Part shown: positions 1 through 11,004 of the stretch, one piece after another
Position numbering within the stretch: the first letter of the stretch is position 1
Layout of the letters: each line of letters starts with the position of its first letter
Assembly (NCBI RefSeq): GCF_023898315.1
Contig: NC_064616.1
Span: 649,384,974 to 649,448,973 of the forward strand
Direction of reading: 5' to 3'
Origin: Schistocerca nitens
Lineage: Eukaryota; Arthropoda; Insecta; Orthoptera; Acrididae
DNA length: 64,000 nucleotides
The notes under the pieces: model-generated
The model's database searches: none
Told to the model about the DNA's origin: nothing
The model's input: the letters and a program-made list of their open reading frames with translations, nothing else
Made by a program: the position numbers and the translations under genes

Positions 1-540
1 AGCGCTCTGTATGAAAATCACTGGGTGTGCTGTGTGCAGTCTGTGGCTAGTTTGCATTGTTGTCTGCCATTGTAGTGTTGGGCAGCGGCAGCTAGATGTG
101 AAAAGCGCGTAGCGTTGCGCAGTTGGAGGTGAGCCGCCAGCAGTGGTGGATGTGGGGAGAGAAATGGCGGAGTTTTGATATTTGTAAGAATGGATGTTAT
201 GAACTCCTATATATATTATGACTTTTGATGACTATTAAGGTAAATACATTGTTTGTTCTCTATCAAAATCTTTCATTTGCTAACTATGCCTATCAGTAGT
301 TAGTGCCTTCCGTAGTTTGAATCTTTTATTTAGCTGGCAGTAGTGGCGCTCGCTGTATTGCAGTAGTTCGAGTAACGAAGATTTTTGTGAGGTAAGTGAT
401 TTGTGAAAGGTATAGGTTAATGTTATAGTCAGGGCCATTCTTTTGTAGGGATTTTTGAAAGTCAGATTGCGTTGCGCTAAAAATATTGTGTGTCAGGATA
501 AGCACAGTCTTTTATAAATTTTTAAAAAGGGGACGTTTCA
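1..540 (+). repeat. Probable dispersed repeat (LTR-like)
   Basis: No ORF of note. The stretch carries a donor-like GAGGTAAGT near 390 and ends in a TTTCA-type end near 540, with a TATAA-like motif shortly before. From memory it resembles a high-copy LTR-type repeat of grasshopper genomes, but nothing in this window repeats it, so the assignment rests on recognition alone. It could equally be unique flanking DNA. Confidence 0.35.
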
Positions 541-1035
541 GAACAAACAAAAAGAGTGCCTCAGACTCTGTTCATTTAAAATCTAAGGGTGGGTCACAAT
601 GAAATGGGGAGATATATATATTTTATCTTTCAATATGTTGCTGGAACAAAGTTAACAGAACTTTTTCAATTTTACTCTCGCGGTTACTTAACTGCCATAA
701 AATCGTTAAACAAATGGCTCAAAACGCCGTTAGTCACGTACTAGAGAAAATTTATGCTCAAGGCATACAATCATGAATCCTATTTAATCTCAATTTATTA
801 TTTCTGGGCCAGAACACTGAACGAATGCTCGGTACATTCTTGATACATTTGTATTTTATTTACTTAGCTGACTCATCTTCGATTACCTTATTCTTAGAGA
901 TAGTACATTTGATTAGTAGTTGTTTTCTCAGCTTCTTTGTACATGTGAGTAACTTGTTGTAATAGTACAGTTCTCAGTGTTCAAAACACACTACACCGGA
1001 CTGGCTGGCACACAATGGAAAGACTGATGAGAATT
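541..1035. other. No gene recognised
   Basis: AT-rich sequence with no ORF above background. Its right part may be the decayed 3' side of the hAT relic that follows on the minus strand. Nothing else is seen. Confidence 0.4.
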
Positions 1036-1412
1036 TCATAAAGCGTGAGTAGGCTGCTTCCCTATAGTGGGACGTCCACTTATACCCCGAACGCCCTAAC
1101 CAATCTTTAAACTCAGGTATGTCATTCTTTCAGAGTTCCAAGAACTGAAAAAAATTTGAGTTTACATCTTCGTGCCCTCTAATTGCTAGTCCTTGTCGGC
1201 ATAGAAATTGCACAATAGTAAAAATTGTCTCAAGAGCTAAACAGCCTTTCTTCATATCACTATCTAACTGTTCATTCAATTGGGAGGCCACACTTTGGTT
1301 AGTGATAGCATTTAGGTTCAGAAAACCTAAATCTCCTTTATGCTTAAACATATACTCATGAAGACGAAATTTTTCCAAAGCCTTCTCCAGTTAGAAAACC
1401 TATGGAAGTAAA

Positions 1413-1478
<66 letters not shown>

Positions 1479-1769
1479 AAGAAAATTGTAATAGATTTTT
1501 AGCATCTTCCTCTTTGCAGGTTTTACAAAAACCTTTTTATCGGTAGATGCTTCATATTCTAGCCATGTATATTTGATCAACCAAGACTTCTGAAATGATC
1601 TTTCCTTACCCGATTGTCCAGGTTTTGGCTGTGAATGGTTCTCGCCTGAAGACGACGAAACAATTGATGACACAATAATTGTTGGAGGTTGACTTGCAGT
1701 ATCGACAGCTTCCAAGCGAACCTTTTTGGTAAAATTTTTTTCCATTGCAAACTTAATTCACAATACACT
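1036..1769 (-). pseudogene. hAT transposase relic, ZMYM1-like
   Basis: Two minus-strand blocks read as the start and middle of a hAT-superfamily transposase of the type annotated as zinc finger MYM-type protein 1-like. The upstream block (about 1500-1745) contains RSFQKSWLIKYTWLEYEAST, like the TTF-type zinc-finger entry of this family. The downstream block (1130-1378) contains FLCRQGLAIRGHED followed by NFFQFLEL. After an in-frame stop the match continues toward 1040 with SGYKWTSH. Between the blocks the frame is broken by a TG/TA microsatellite. These proteins catalyse cut-and-paste transposition. This copy cannot, because it lacks most of the catalytic domain and is broken by a repeat, a frameshift and a stop. 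The family call rests on motif resemblance only. Confidence 0.6.
1413..1475. repeat. (TG)n(TA)n microsatellite
   Basis: A short TG run passes directly into about 27 TA units. It sits inside the hAT transposase relic and disrupts its reading frame, so it arose after the element lost function or helped to kill it. Confidence 0.95.
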
Positions 1770-2336
1770 AAGAGACTAAAGTAAACGAATAAAATATAGT
1801 CATATAAAATTGTCCACTAGACACTACAGGCGGAACACTAAACACGTCTGCAGCATGCACTGAAAAAAACTATTCACACTGAATGACTACAATAGCAGAC
1901 TGGGCTTTACATAGCCACGGCATCGTAATGTCTCGAAACGTCAAGGTGACGCGAGGCGGAGGGTTCCAGGTGCTTCTGCTCCAGTCCGTTCGATATCACC
2001 ACGGCCGCAGTGCTGGCTCACCAGCGGCAGACTTACCCGAAGGTTTGTGCACCGGGACAAATTCTAAGTGTGCCCGCAGAACCGTAGCACTAACATGATT
2101 CACACCACTCGTTTTCAGTTAACCTGCTTACTACCATAATAATTATTTGTTTTAACTTATTACTGAATGTATTTTAAAAGGTAACTATTGTCAAACAAGG
2201 AAAATAAAAAATTGCAACATAATCCTGTGATTTTACAAAGCATAATATAACTAATAATTTTCTTAAATTATTGGGTGGGGCTCTGCCCCCAAACGAATTT
2301 TTGAGGGGGGCTTGGGCCTCATGGAGTCGGCGCCTG
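1770..2336 (-). mobile_element. hAT-like 5' noncoding region and terminus
   Basis: Upstream of the hAT relic on the minus strand there is about 570 bp without a convincing ORF. The last 80 bp (2255-2336), read on the minus strand, begins with CAGGCGCCGACTCCATGAGG and is rich in C runs. That resembles the terminal inverted repeat region of ZMYM1-type hAT elements. I could not find the partner end within the window, so the left boundary is unknown. Confidence 0.4.
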
Positions 2337-2800
2337 TGATTGGTTGTCATCTGCTGAGGCCCATCATTAGGAGTGTTCAGACACTCTTGTACTGTGCCCA
2401 GCATTAAAGTCTGATGTTAGTTCCGCCATACTTCGCCATCTCTCCTGTTATTCCAGACGGCCTAGCCCATGACGTCGGATATCTCTAATGAGGGTGGGTG
2501 TCCAACCCATAACATGTGGACATGGTTTCACCTTAGTTCTGCCATGCGTTGAAGACACTCGCCACAGCACTCCTCGAACACGTGACAAGTCGTGGAGGCG
2601 CCGAAATGCTCGCACTGAGCCTCCAGGCCATCACAATGTACCCTTAGTCGAACTCAGATCGATCACGTGCCTTCCCCATTCTGCACACGCACAGCATACT
2701 CACTGATACTACATGCATCGTGTGTGTGTGTGTGTGTGACTAGCAGTCATTCCCCGCCAGGTGAAGCTGCTGTTGCTTGGATGTGTTTATATCGATTGTA
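2337..2800. other. Flanking DNA, no gene; (GT)n at 2720-2738
   Basis: Sequence between the hAT end and the LTR retrotransposon. It holds a 19-bp GT run. A 72-codon plus-strand ORF (2488-2706) has no recognisable motif and is treated as chance. Confidence 0.5.
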
Positions 2801-2804
2801 AGTT
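2801..2804. repeat. Target site duplication AGTT (left)
   Basis: AGTT directly precedes the TG that opens the left LTR. The same four bases follow the closing CA of the right LTR at 11001-11004. A 4-bp duplication fits integration by a Ty3/gypsy-type integrase and shows that both ends of this insertion are original. Confidence 0.85.
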
Positions 2805-4059
2805 TGCGAGGTGCCGGGGCTAGTAGTGTATTTATCACTAAATTCTACTAGAATCCACATGTGTAAATCATGCTCTAAGCCCCCCCTATTCTAACTCCGA
2901 CTTTTGCTGTTGCACAAGGATAAAACAAATACGCGAACTGACTCTAATCAACCCTGCTAGTGGAGGAGAAGAGAGTTTGGCACCTGCAATAATTTAATTT
3001 GATAAATAAGTTAAATAAACAAAGGTTTCATTAGCATAGTGAGGAATGATAGGGTTGCTCTATTGATTAACAGAAAGAAAGTTCTGTCCAAAATAACAAT
3101 ATGATTTATTAAGATTAAACGCAGAATAGTAAAAGAGACACAGGAAATATAAAACATCAAATTGGCTAAAATTGGAGATTCATACAAACACAGTAAAGGT
3201 GAAGTTGTCCCTAACTTAGATCGTGAGGTTTAAGACGAAGTGGTATGTGGAGCCAATTCCTTTCCACTCAAATCTCAAGAGAGACACACAGCTAACCCAA
3301 TAGTAATTGTTGCTACTCGAAACTGAACAAAGTTAGAAAAGGATGAACAGGCGCGCTCTGCTGAACTCTGATTATCACCTAGGAAAATCCCTATCTGCCG
3401 GTGCTGCGGACGTACATTACCAACAGTCTTCTTATCTCCCAGAACACGATCTGGCGTACCGCACGCGAGGGCTGGTTGGTCCGACGTCCTCCACCGAAAG
3501 GCGACTGCCGACTACTCAGAGCACCCGCACAGGCCGAACACCGAACATTCCCGCCCCCACGACAGTGGCCGTGGTTACGTTCCAATCAGCAACTCGAAAA
3601 CCGGCGGAAATTCCACTCCATTGCCGGAGCACTACCATTCCACCAATGGAGATTCTTGGCGCCAATTTCTGTGCTGATTTTGCAGAAAGTGCGGGAATTT
3701 TCCCGCCACAACTGCGTGGGTACACAAGTCATTCCCACGCCTCGCTGGTAGCCCGCCAGAAAGTGTTTTCGCAAAGTTTCTCCGAAGTAACGGAACCTCT
3801 AGCCCAGCCGCTACTTCACACCCCAGCGGGCGTGTCTCTTGACAATGTCGGCGTCTGCAAAGCATTCACTCGACTGCCTCACACACGTCGGCTTAACTCT
3901 CTCCCGTTCCACAGAGCCCGCCTGTCACCGGACCACCCGGGTGACGAGAGACGCTGCGTGGGAAGTACGCGTGTTAAGGAAAAGCAACCCTCCACCGCAT
4001 GCAAATAGAGAGGAGAGTCGTAAGATAGAAATATGAGAGGGGGCTCATGCCACCTCTCA
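2805..4059 (-). repeat. 3' LTR
   Basis: Begins TGCGAGGTG and ends CACCTCTCA in plus-strand reading, so the ends form a short imperfect inverted repeat. Read on the minus strand, the first two thirds are GC-rich (a likely U3 promoter region) and an AATAAA lies in the last third. Plus-strand ORFs inside it (up to 221 codons) also occur in the other LTR, show no family motif and are not regarded as genes. Confidence 0.9.
3104..3109 (-). terminator. Candidate polyadenylation signal in 3' LTR
   Basis: AATAAA on the minus strand, placed near the end of an R-like segment. Identical at 10045-10050 in the 5' LTR. Its position fits transcription of the element on the minus strand and 3' end formation within the LTR. 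An isolated hexamer is weak evidence. Confidence 0.4.
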
Positions 4060-7000
4060 TAGCCCCTACGCCATTTTAGATTGTAATTGGTGAGCGGTTG
4101 GCTCACTTAGGAGCAAGGTAGTGAGTCAATCGCCCAAGAACAATCTCGCAACTGGCTCCACATGCCGCACTCTATAAAGAAAATCACTGCAACTGAAAAA
4201 TGCAGCTCATAGAGGGAGGATTATTTATGATGTAGCCAACTTCACCTTCTTAATATGGAACACTAACACTCACATCACACATCCATACCCAGGGAGCCCC
4301 TTCCAAACACCGATTCACGCAGACATTCACGCTCTAAATATGGCCCGGGCATCTGAGCCAAATCTGGAGCAGTTTATTCTTTACAATCAGAGTTGGAGTG
4401 CTCCGCAATTAAATGCCCAAGATGTTACAACAATTTTAATCATTAAACTAACCTGAACTCACTCACACATGATACTATATAAGTTAACAATCTCTTTGTG
4501 AGCTTTCAGAATCTAATTACAACCTCCGATTCATTCTGTCTCCCTGCAGCAAGAATAACCTTTACAAAATGTTCCCTGAACTGATGGTCCATTCACAATG
4601 ACAGTGGTGGTATCTGCTTCAGTTTATGGGGACTTCAGGCACACTGTTTGCATACACACAACAATAAACACAAAATACAAAAAAAACATGGTGTGGAGAA
4701 CAATACAGTAATCTGTAATAAGAATTACAGTGTAAAACACAAAAGCATACAAGGTATAACATACATTACAAAAACAACATAAGAAAAAGAAATTTAAGAA
4801 AAAAAACAAGGTTCATGGGGCATCAAATTGTGCGTGCACATTGCACAAAGTTCACGACTGTGCTGAGAATGAGGCACTAAATCACATTGTTAGAAATATC
4901 CGTGGCACTTCACTGATTCCACTGTACTGACATCACATAAGGCTAAACGTCGGTTGTAGTTGCTACGTTGTGGCAACAGCAATAGGGAGTTCTGGAGTGT
5001 CTGCAGTACGCTGTTGAGATTGTAGTCAGACCCACGCATATGATCACGGCCGTATGGTAGGAAGACACAGTGATAGGCTCTCCTCACGTCGATTAATTGT
5101 CTCTGAGGTCTACTCGTTGGGATACATCACTAGTCTAGGTCTCTTCTCTCGCTGGACAGAACTTTATGTTTCCCAATATTGCAGTTCGACGAGGGATGAT
5201 GGCACGTGGAGTGACTCCACAAGTGTGTGAGGTCATCCATACAGGATCGAACTAGGAGCGACTATTGTTAAAAACTGCTCTCTAATAGAGAGGAGAAGTA
5301 AGACATGAGACCATACATTTGTTAGTGTGGCACGATACTGCTTTGTGTATGCAGATCGGCCAATGCTAGTGAGTTGTAAAAACCCAAACAGGTGAGTATA
5401 GAGCGTCCCTTTCTGTTCTGAGGCACATGAGGCGCAGGTTCTGACACGATATGTGATCTTCTTCGTGTACTCACGACAACGTGGTCTGCCTCAGGGAATC
5501 CCTCCAAGCGGCTGCCGCGTCCGGAGAGCTAGCAGGCTGTCGCGTGTCAGGGTCAACGGCCAGCCCCACTTTCGCTTGTGGCGGGGCGAGGGTCCCGTGT
5601 AATCCCTCAGGTAGGCAGCCGGGTGACTGTCAGCGTGTAGGACGGGACGCTCGCCCTCTAGCAGGTAGCCGACGACCTCTTGTTTTTGCGCTGGCTGGCC
5701 TCTGCATTGCCACGTTCCTCGTCATCTGTACAATTCTTACAAAAGTCTTATGCCTAACTTTTTCCCATGACCTTCTATGTTATAATAAATTTACATAATG
5801 AAACATTGATGGTCTGTCATTTCAGACACTCTTATTTTACTTTTATAGTTATTAATCTATGGCAATCATTATAACATCTAATCTAGACATGGAAATAATT
5901 TATTTTGATATATGTGTAGAGACCGATCTCAGTATGTACATGGTGTGTGATAACTGATGCTTTGTAATGGATGAACGACTAAATGTGCGGGCCCGCACTA
6001 ATATTACTATTAATTATATAGATCGACAGTAGACATGCTTCAAGAATTAACTACCATATCCCAACGATCTACATTCTACGTCTTTTAATTAAATTATGTT
6101 GTTATGCAGGTCTAAGTTTTACTGTGCTATAAAGAACATGCAACTACGCTACTTTCGCTCGCCCGTCGTCCCTCCATCTCGGGTCTGTGGTTTGGTGACC
6201 TGAAAAATAGCAACTCAACAGGCGCGCGCCACACTTGTGGTAGAAAACCCCCACAATATTAATCTAGTTATTGCTAAATCCTACAGTTAACTTATCCTAG
6301 TATCGTACTTTCCCTTTTATTTATTTATTTATTTTATTTATTTATTTATTTATTTATTTATTTTTTTTTTTTTTACCTTATACAATACCCTTACATAGTT
6401 CCTGTTACGCTGAGATGTCTTGCTGCTCGCCGCTATTGACGACAGTGATGTGCGCGCCGTACGACATGACCTCCGAGTTTTCATTACGCCTCACTGAAAC
6501 TCCAGAGACTGGGTTAGCCATGGCTATACACGACAATAAATTTATAGTTGCAACTTCCTTCTCTATGTGATGCGGTTTTCGCGATCAAAGCACACCTTTC
6601 CAGAAGCAATGTAATATGACCAAGCCAGGACTGGTTCCTGTTGGGGATTCAGACACCCAACACACGCCAGCTACACAGTATGTCACGAATATCCAAGTAC
6701 AATTCCTTGGTGATTCATCTGTGACAAAAACGAGCAGCACGCTAAACCCCCAACCAGCACATTAGCATGGTAGGCTTTTATGCCCTCATTTCTCTCGTCT
6801 AGGGCACCATTAGAGTCAAATGCTCACAGGTTCACCCCGACTTGCAAGACAACGATACCGGCGCAGCTCTGCAAAAACTATACTGCCCATATTCACCCTC
6901 GAAATCGCGCAATATACCACAATCGTGCAGTGCACTGACGCGTGCCTGCAAGCATTGGTATGAACGTCTCACGAACTGGTTGTGGCCGCTATGGAGCGTA

Positions 7001-7380
7001 TCACGACCTCTCAGAACGCTTCTAAGAGCACGTTCTTGTATGCGCCCGTTTGTGCGACGTCTCATCACTCATCCTTATCCCTTAACATGGACACCAGATA
7101 GGAAAGGACAAAAACATTGCTCATGAAAAGGTAGTGTCTCCTACTCCATCGACATTGGAGATCGCAAACATAAACAAAAAGAGGATAGCAGCAGTAAATT
7201 CTTATGCAAGACAACGCAGCGTGTTAATACTTTAGCAATCTTAATCTATTAATGTAACGATTATTGTTCCCCGAACAAAGGTTCATATATTTGCCTATTC
7301 TACTATGTACATTTCTTACACTACTACTATTCTACGAACTCCTTTATGTGAGATATGTGGTGGAGTCCTATGGACTAGCG
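4060..7380 (-). other. Internal noncoding region of the LTR element
   Basis: About 3.3 kb between the end of gag and the 3' LTR where pol would be expected. The longest ORF is 105 codons (5481-5798, plus) and has no family motif. None of the short minus-strand ORFs shows a protease DTG/DSG, a YxDD reverse transcriptase box or an integrase HHCC/DDE pattern. The bases next to the 3' LTR on the minus strand (GTAGGGGCTA) are only a weak polypurine tract. Confidence 0.75.
6315..6374. repeat. (TTTA)n plus T14 tract
   Basis: A tetranucleotide repeat followed by a T run, inside the noncoding part of the LTR element. On the minus strand it reads as a poly(A)-(TAAA)n tail, so it could mark the 3' end of a small retroposon inserted there. 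I could not define its other end or a target duplication. Confidence 0.9.
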
Positions 7381-9345
7381 TCAATCCCTTCTTAGACTCC
7401 CCCTCCTCTGACGTGCATTAGGATTTGGAGGTCTAATTTCAATCTCCTGGTTCTCCTGTTGTCCTTGATTTCGCTCCCTCCAATTACGGTCGCTTTGCCG
7501 TTCGTCATTCCTCCTGTCCCAGATTGCTTGTCTGGATTGACCCTGTTCCCTGACGTTCTGGTTTCCGTGTCTCTGGTTTCCATAACCTTGAATAGCGTAA
7601 CCTTGATCTCGGTAACCCTGGTTTCCTAACTGACCAGTGCGATTATGCGATCTGTTGTCGTCTTCCCTTGCTGGCCCGTGGTATTTGTTATTTTGCGCCT
7701 TCTTCCTGTCCTTTGCGTCTTGTTTATCGAAGACTACTTCGAGTTCGCGCAGTAGACTCTTGAATGCATCTATGTCAGATCCACACTTCCCGACAAGTGT
7801 CTGTTGATACCTAACTGGCAATTTCGAAAAGCAAAATTTAATAATTTCTCCGTTGCTGTATGGACTATCTAAAAACTGATTCTTCTTGAGTAAATCATCA
7901 AAAAATTTGGTTGCGCTCTTATGCCCGGACACTTCCAGTTCAGGACAAAATATTATTTCCTCTTTAATCCTGTCTTGCGTTTCCTTTGACCAGTAGGTCC
8001 GCAGGAATGCACCAACAAATTCCTGATAAGTCCGACACGTCGCTGCCACGCCCCGCATCTTTTCCGCGGCTTGGCCTTCGATGTGTCCACACATGAATTC
8101 TAATTTGGCCTGGGTTGGCCATGACGACGGTAATGAATTAGTAAATTGCATCACCCAGCTCTTCGGATGCATCGACCCTCCATTATCTTTGAACTTCTGG
8201 AATTTGAGTATCGACAGGAAGTGATTGTGATCAAAATTCTGTCCGATCCTCGCACTGGTGTTGTCAGACGTTTCCGATACTTGCACGTCTGCGGAGTGTC
8301 CTGATCTATCTTGCTGATAACTGTGATGTGCTACGTCTGTATCACAGTGGAAGTGGCATTCAGCATTCACTCTTCTAAGTGGGCTGCAATTATTGGAGCT
8401 ATTACTCGCTGTTTCTGCGTGTGCATTGTTTGTTCCGCACGCTGTCACTGGGCTAGAGCACGGCGGGCTTTTCCTCGGAGACACAATCCTGTGTGCTCCA
8501 TCATTGGTATCCGAACGCGCAGTGCTCGTGTGCCCATTTCGCTCTAGTTTTGCTATCCGACTCTCTACTTCTTTCATTCGTTTCGTGATGTTCGTAACCG
8601 CAATATTACCTTGAGTCTTTAAGGCCGCTAGGGATTTCGAGTGGACTTGTGTCGCACGTCGCAAGCGCCCTGCGAGTTTAAGAGTTACTCTTGCGATTTT
8701 CATTGCCCCTGTTGCTGCAGTTTTGGCTAGGCCTGCTACTTTTTGTGCTACCATTGACATTTGTTTTGCTTCTCCACATTCTTTCTTTATTGTTAATAAT
8801 TCCCCACGAATTGCCCCTATATGCGAGATTATTGCCTCAGTGTCCCTCTTACGCTGTTCGTCAGCTTCTTCCTTCTCCTTCTTACGTTGTTTGTCAGCTT
8901 CTTCTTTCTCCTTCTTACGCTGTTCTTCAGCTTCTTCTTTCATTGATCGTAGGAAGCTCAGTATTGGGTTAATGTCATCATTTTGATCCTCGTCACACAT
9001 GGGTGATGTAACTCTGGACACCTGGGCGCTAGAGCTCTGACGTGGCCGAGCTGGCCCCTGTCTGCTCTCGTTCGTTTGATTATAAACCTCTACTACCGTC
9101 TCGACCTGTGTGCCTGTCTCTGTTTCATCCTCTACCTCACTCTCATAATCACGGCGGCGACGTTGCTCTAAGATCGCGTCCAAATCACCTTCCTCATCAA
9201 TGAACCTGCCGTCCTGTCCTGCTAAAAATGTGCCCATCTCATCTCTGAACCTATCCTCGTCAGTAAACTGCCCCTTATCCATTATGCTATCCTCTTTTGT
9301 TTTAGCTGCGCTCGATAATAGTCGTGCCTTACTTCTCGTTATCAT
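7381..9345 (-). CDS. gag: Gag-like structural protein of the LTR retrotransposon
   Basis: A 654-residue ORF starting MITRSKAR, uninterrupted, and the only long ORF in the element. In order: an acidic N-terminal part; a charged, heptad-like segment (about 135-168) built from near-repeats of EEADEQRKKEK, probably a coiled coil; an Ala/Lys/Arg-rich stretch (190-270); a Ser/Thr/Asn-rich linker; and then a conserved-looking block (about 370-545) with FLRTYWSKETQDRI and FDDLLKKNQF, which resembles the capsid region of Ty3/gypsy Gag. The tail (550-654) is rich in Arg, Asn, Gln and Gly with GYRDQGYAIQGYGNQ-type repeats. There is no CCHC zinc knuckle, so RNA packaging may use this basic tail. Gag would assemble the cytoplasmic particle in which reverse transcription occurs. 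The family call rests on position and general features, with no single diagnostic motif. Confidence 0.78.
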   Translation of the reverse strand: MITRSKARLLSSAAKTKEDSIMDKGQFTDEDRFRDEMGTFLAGQDGRFIDEEGDLDAILEQRRRRDYESEVEDETETGTQVETVVEVYNQTNESRQGPARPRQSSSAQVSRVTSPMCDEDQNDDINPILSFLRSMKEEAEEQRKKEKEEADKQRKKEKEEADEQRKRDTEAIISHIGAIRGELLTIKKECGEAKQMSMVAQKVAGLAKTAATGAMKIARVTLKLAGRLRRATQVHSKSLAALKTQGNIAVTNITKRMKEVESRIAKLERNGHTSTARSDTNDGAHRIVSPRKSPPCSSPVTACGTNNAHAETASNSSNNCSPLRRVNAECHFHCDTDVAHHSYQQDRSGHSADVQVSETSDNTSARIGQNFDHNHFLSILKFQKFKDNGGSMHPKSWVMQFTNSLPSSWPTQAKLEFMCGHIEGQAAEKMRGVAATCRTYQEFVGAFLRTYWSKETQDRIKEEIIFCPELEVSGHKSATKFFDDLLKKNQFLDSPYSNGEIIKFCFSKLPVRYQQTLVGKCGSDIDAFKSLLRELEVVFDKQDAKDRKKAQNNKYHGPAREDDNRSHNRTGQLGNQGYRDQGYAIQGYGNQRHGNQNVREQGQSRQAIWDRRNDERQSDRNWRERNQGQQENQEIEIRPPNPNARQRRGSLRRD

Positions 9346-9732
9346 TCATGAAAAACAAATTTATCTAAAATGCACAATAAAATTAATCTACTCCATATAT
9401 TTTTACACATAGACATAAAATTTCAACAACGCTGTTCCAACGCTGTAATCACAAACACAATTTGATGTGGTACAGAAACCGCACACAAATCCGAGAAAGT
9501 GCGATGTGGTACGGACACCACATCAACGAAACACAAAAAAAACAATGAACAAAAAATATATACACTGAAAACAAAAACTGTAATCATGCGCCGCTACTTA
9601 AAACTAAACGCGGAACTACCAGAAAAAAAACTTGGGTATTAATCAATAAAAATTAGAGAAAAAAAATTTGAATGTTCGTACTAAGAATACTGTTTGTTAA
9701 TCAGTGATTCTCAGGAAAGATCCGAGGCTAAG
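9346..9732 (-). other. 5' leader of the LTR element
   Basis: Untranslated leader between the primer binding site and the gag start codon, AT-rich, with a repeated short motif around GATGTGGTAC(A/G)GA at 9464 and 9502. It would carry any packaging signal. No ORF is seen. Confidence 0.6.
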
Positions 9733-9740
9733 GGTCGCCA
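9733..9740 (-). other. Candidate primer binding site
   Basis: Five bases after the 5' LTR, the minus strand reads TGGCGACC, complementary to a tRNA 3' end GGTCGCCA. Insect tRNA-Arg ends this way. Complementarity beyond eight bases is doubtful because the next bases (CTTAGCC) do not fit that tRNA from memory. Its position right behind the minus-strand LTR end supports the orientation of the element. Confidence 0.55.
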
Positions 9741-9745
9741 TATTA

Positions 9746-11000
9746 TGCGAGGTGCCGGGGCTAGTAGTGTATTTATCACTAAATTCTACTAGAATCCACA
9801 TGTGTAAATCATGCTCTAAGCCCCCCCTATTCTAACTCCGACTTTTGCTGTTGCACAAGGATAAAACAAATACGCGAACTGACTCTAATCAACCCTGCTA
9901 GTGGAGGAGAAGAGAGTTTGGCACCTGCAATAATTTAATTTGATAAATAAGTTAAATAAACAAAGGTTTCATTAGCATAGTGAGGAATGATAGGGTTGCT
10001 CTATTGATTAACAGAAAGAAAGTTCTGTCCAAAATAACAATATGATTTATTAAGATTAAACGCAGAATAGTAAAAGAGACACAGGAAATATAAAACATCA
10101 AATTGGCTAAAATTGGAGATTCATACAAACACAGTAAAGGTGAAGTTGTCCCTAACTTAGATCGTGAGGTTTAAGACGAAGTGGTATGTGGAGCCAATTC
10201 CTTTCCACTCAAATCTCAAGAGAGACACACAGCTAACCCAATAGTAATTGTTGCTACTCGAAACTGAACAAAGTTAGAAAAGGATGAACAGGCGCGCTCT
10301 GCTGAACTCTGATTATCACCTAGGAAAATCCCTATCTGCCGGTGCTGCGGACGTACATTACCAACAGTCTTCTTATCTCCCAGAACACGATCTGGCGTAC
10401 CGCACGCGAGGGCTGGTTGGTCCGACGTCCTCCACCGAAAGGCGACTGCCGACTACTCAGAGCACCCGCACAGGCCGAACACCGAACATTCCCGCCCCCA
10501 CGACAGTGGCCGTGGTTACGTTCCAATCAGCAACTCGAAAACCGGCGGAAATTCCACTCCATTGCCGGAGCACTACCATTCCACCAATGGAGATTCTTGG
10601 CGCCAATTTCTGTGCTGATTTTGCAGAAAGTGCGGGAATTTTCCCGCCACAACTGCGTGGGTACACAAGTCATTCCCACGCCTCGCTGGTAGCCCGCCAG
10701 AAAGTGTTTTCGCAAAGTTTCTCCGAAGTAACGGAACCTCTAGCCCAGCCGCTACTTCACACCCCAGCGGGCGTGTCTCTTGACAATGTCGGCGTCTGCA
10801 AAGCATTCACTCGACTGCCTCACACACGTCGGCTTAACTCTCTCCCGTTCCACAGAGCCCGCCTGTCACCGGACCACCCGGGTGACGAGAGACGCTGCGT
10901 GGGAAGTACGCGTGTTAAGGAAAAGCAACCCTCCACCGCATGCAAATAGAGAGGAGAGTCGTAAGATAGAAATATGAGAGGGGGCTCATGCCACCTCTCA
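9746..11000 (-). repeat. 5' LTR
   Basis: Second copy of the 1,255-bp repeat, no difference from 2805-4059 seen. It lies upstream of gag on the minus strand and so would provide the promoter. LTRs are identical at insertion and drift apart later, so the match implies a recent insertion or recent gene conversion. Confidence 0.9.
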
Positions 11001-11004
11001 AGTT
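11001..11004. repeat. Target site duplication AGTT (right)
   Basis: Partner of 2801-2804. Together they delimit the LTR retrotransposon. Confidence 0.85.

Larger units (their letters stand above)
2805..11000 (-). mobile_element. Complete non-autonomous LTR retrotransposon (gag only)
   Basis: An 8,196-bp element with two 1,255-bp direct repeats (2805-4059 and 9746-11000) exactly 6,941 bp apart. Each starts with TG and ends with CA, and the element is flanked by AGTT on both sides. I saw no difference between the LTRs on reading, and the ORFs predicted in both are identical. The single long internal ORF is on the minus strand (gag-like, 7381-9345), so the right LTR is the 5' LTR. A candidate primer binding site follows it. 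The 3.3 kb between gag and the 3' LTR has no protease, reverse transcriptase, RNase H or integrase motif on either strand. It therefore resembles the gag-carrying, pol-less class described in plants (TR-GAG), and would need enzymes supplied by a partner element. Confidence 0.88.

Noticed and set aside
1883-2098. A 71-codon plus-strand ORF
   Set aside because: No motif; it falls in the noncoding part upstream of the hAT relic.
3343-4008. A 221-codon plus-strand ORF, repeated identically at 10284-10949
   Set aside because: It lies inside the LTRs and is duplicated only because the LTRs are identical. It has no domain, and the element's transcription runs on the other strand.
5481-5798. A 105-codon plus-strand ORF in the LTR element's internal region, considered as a cargo gene
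   Set aside because: No family resemblance and wrong strand for the element's transcript.
8311-8986. Plus-strand ORFs of up to 93 codons
   Set aside because: They are antisense shadows of the gag frame, and their Ser/Leu-rich repeats mirror its charged repeats.
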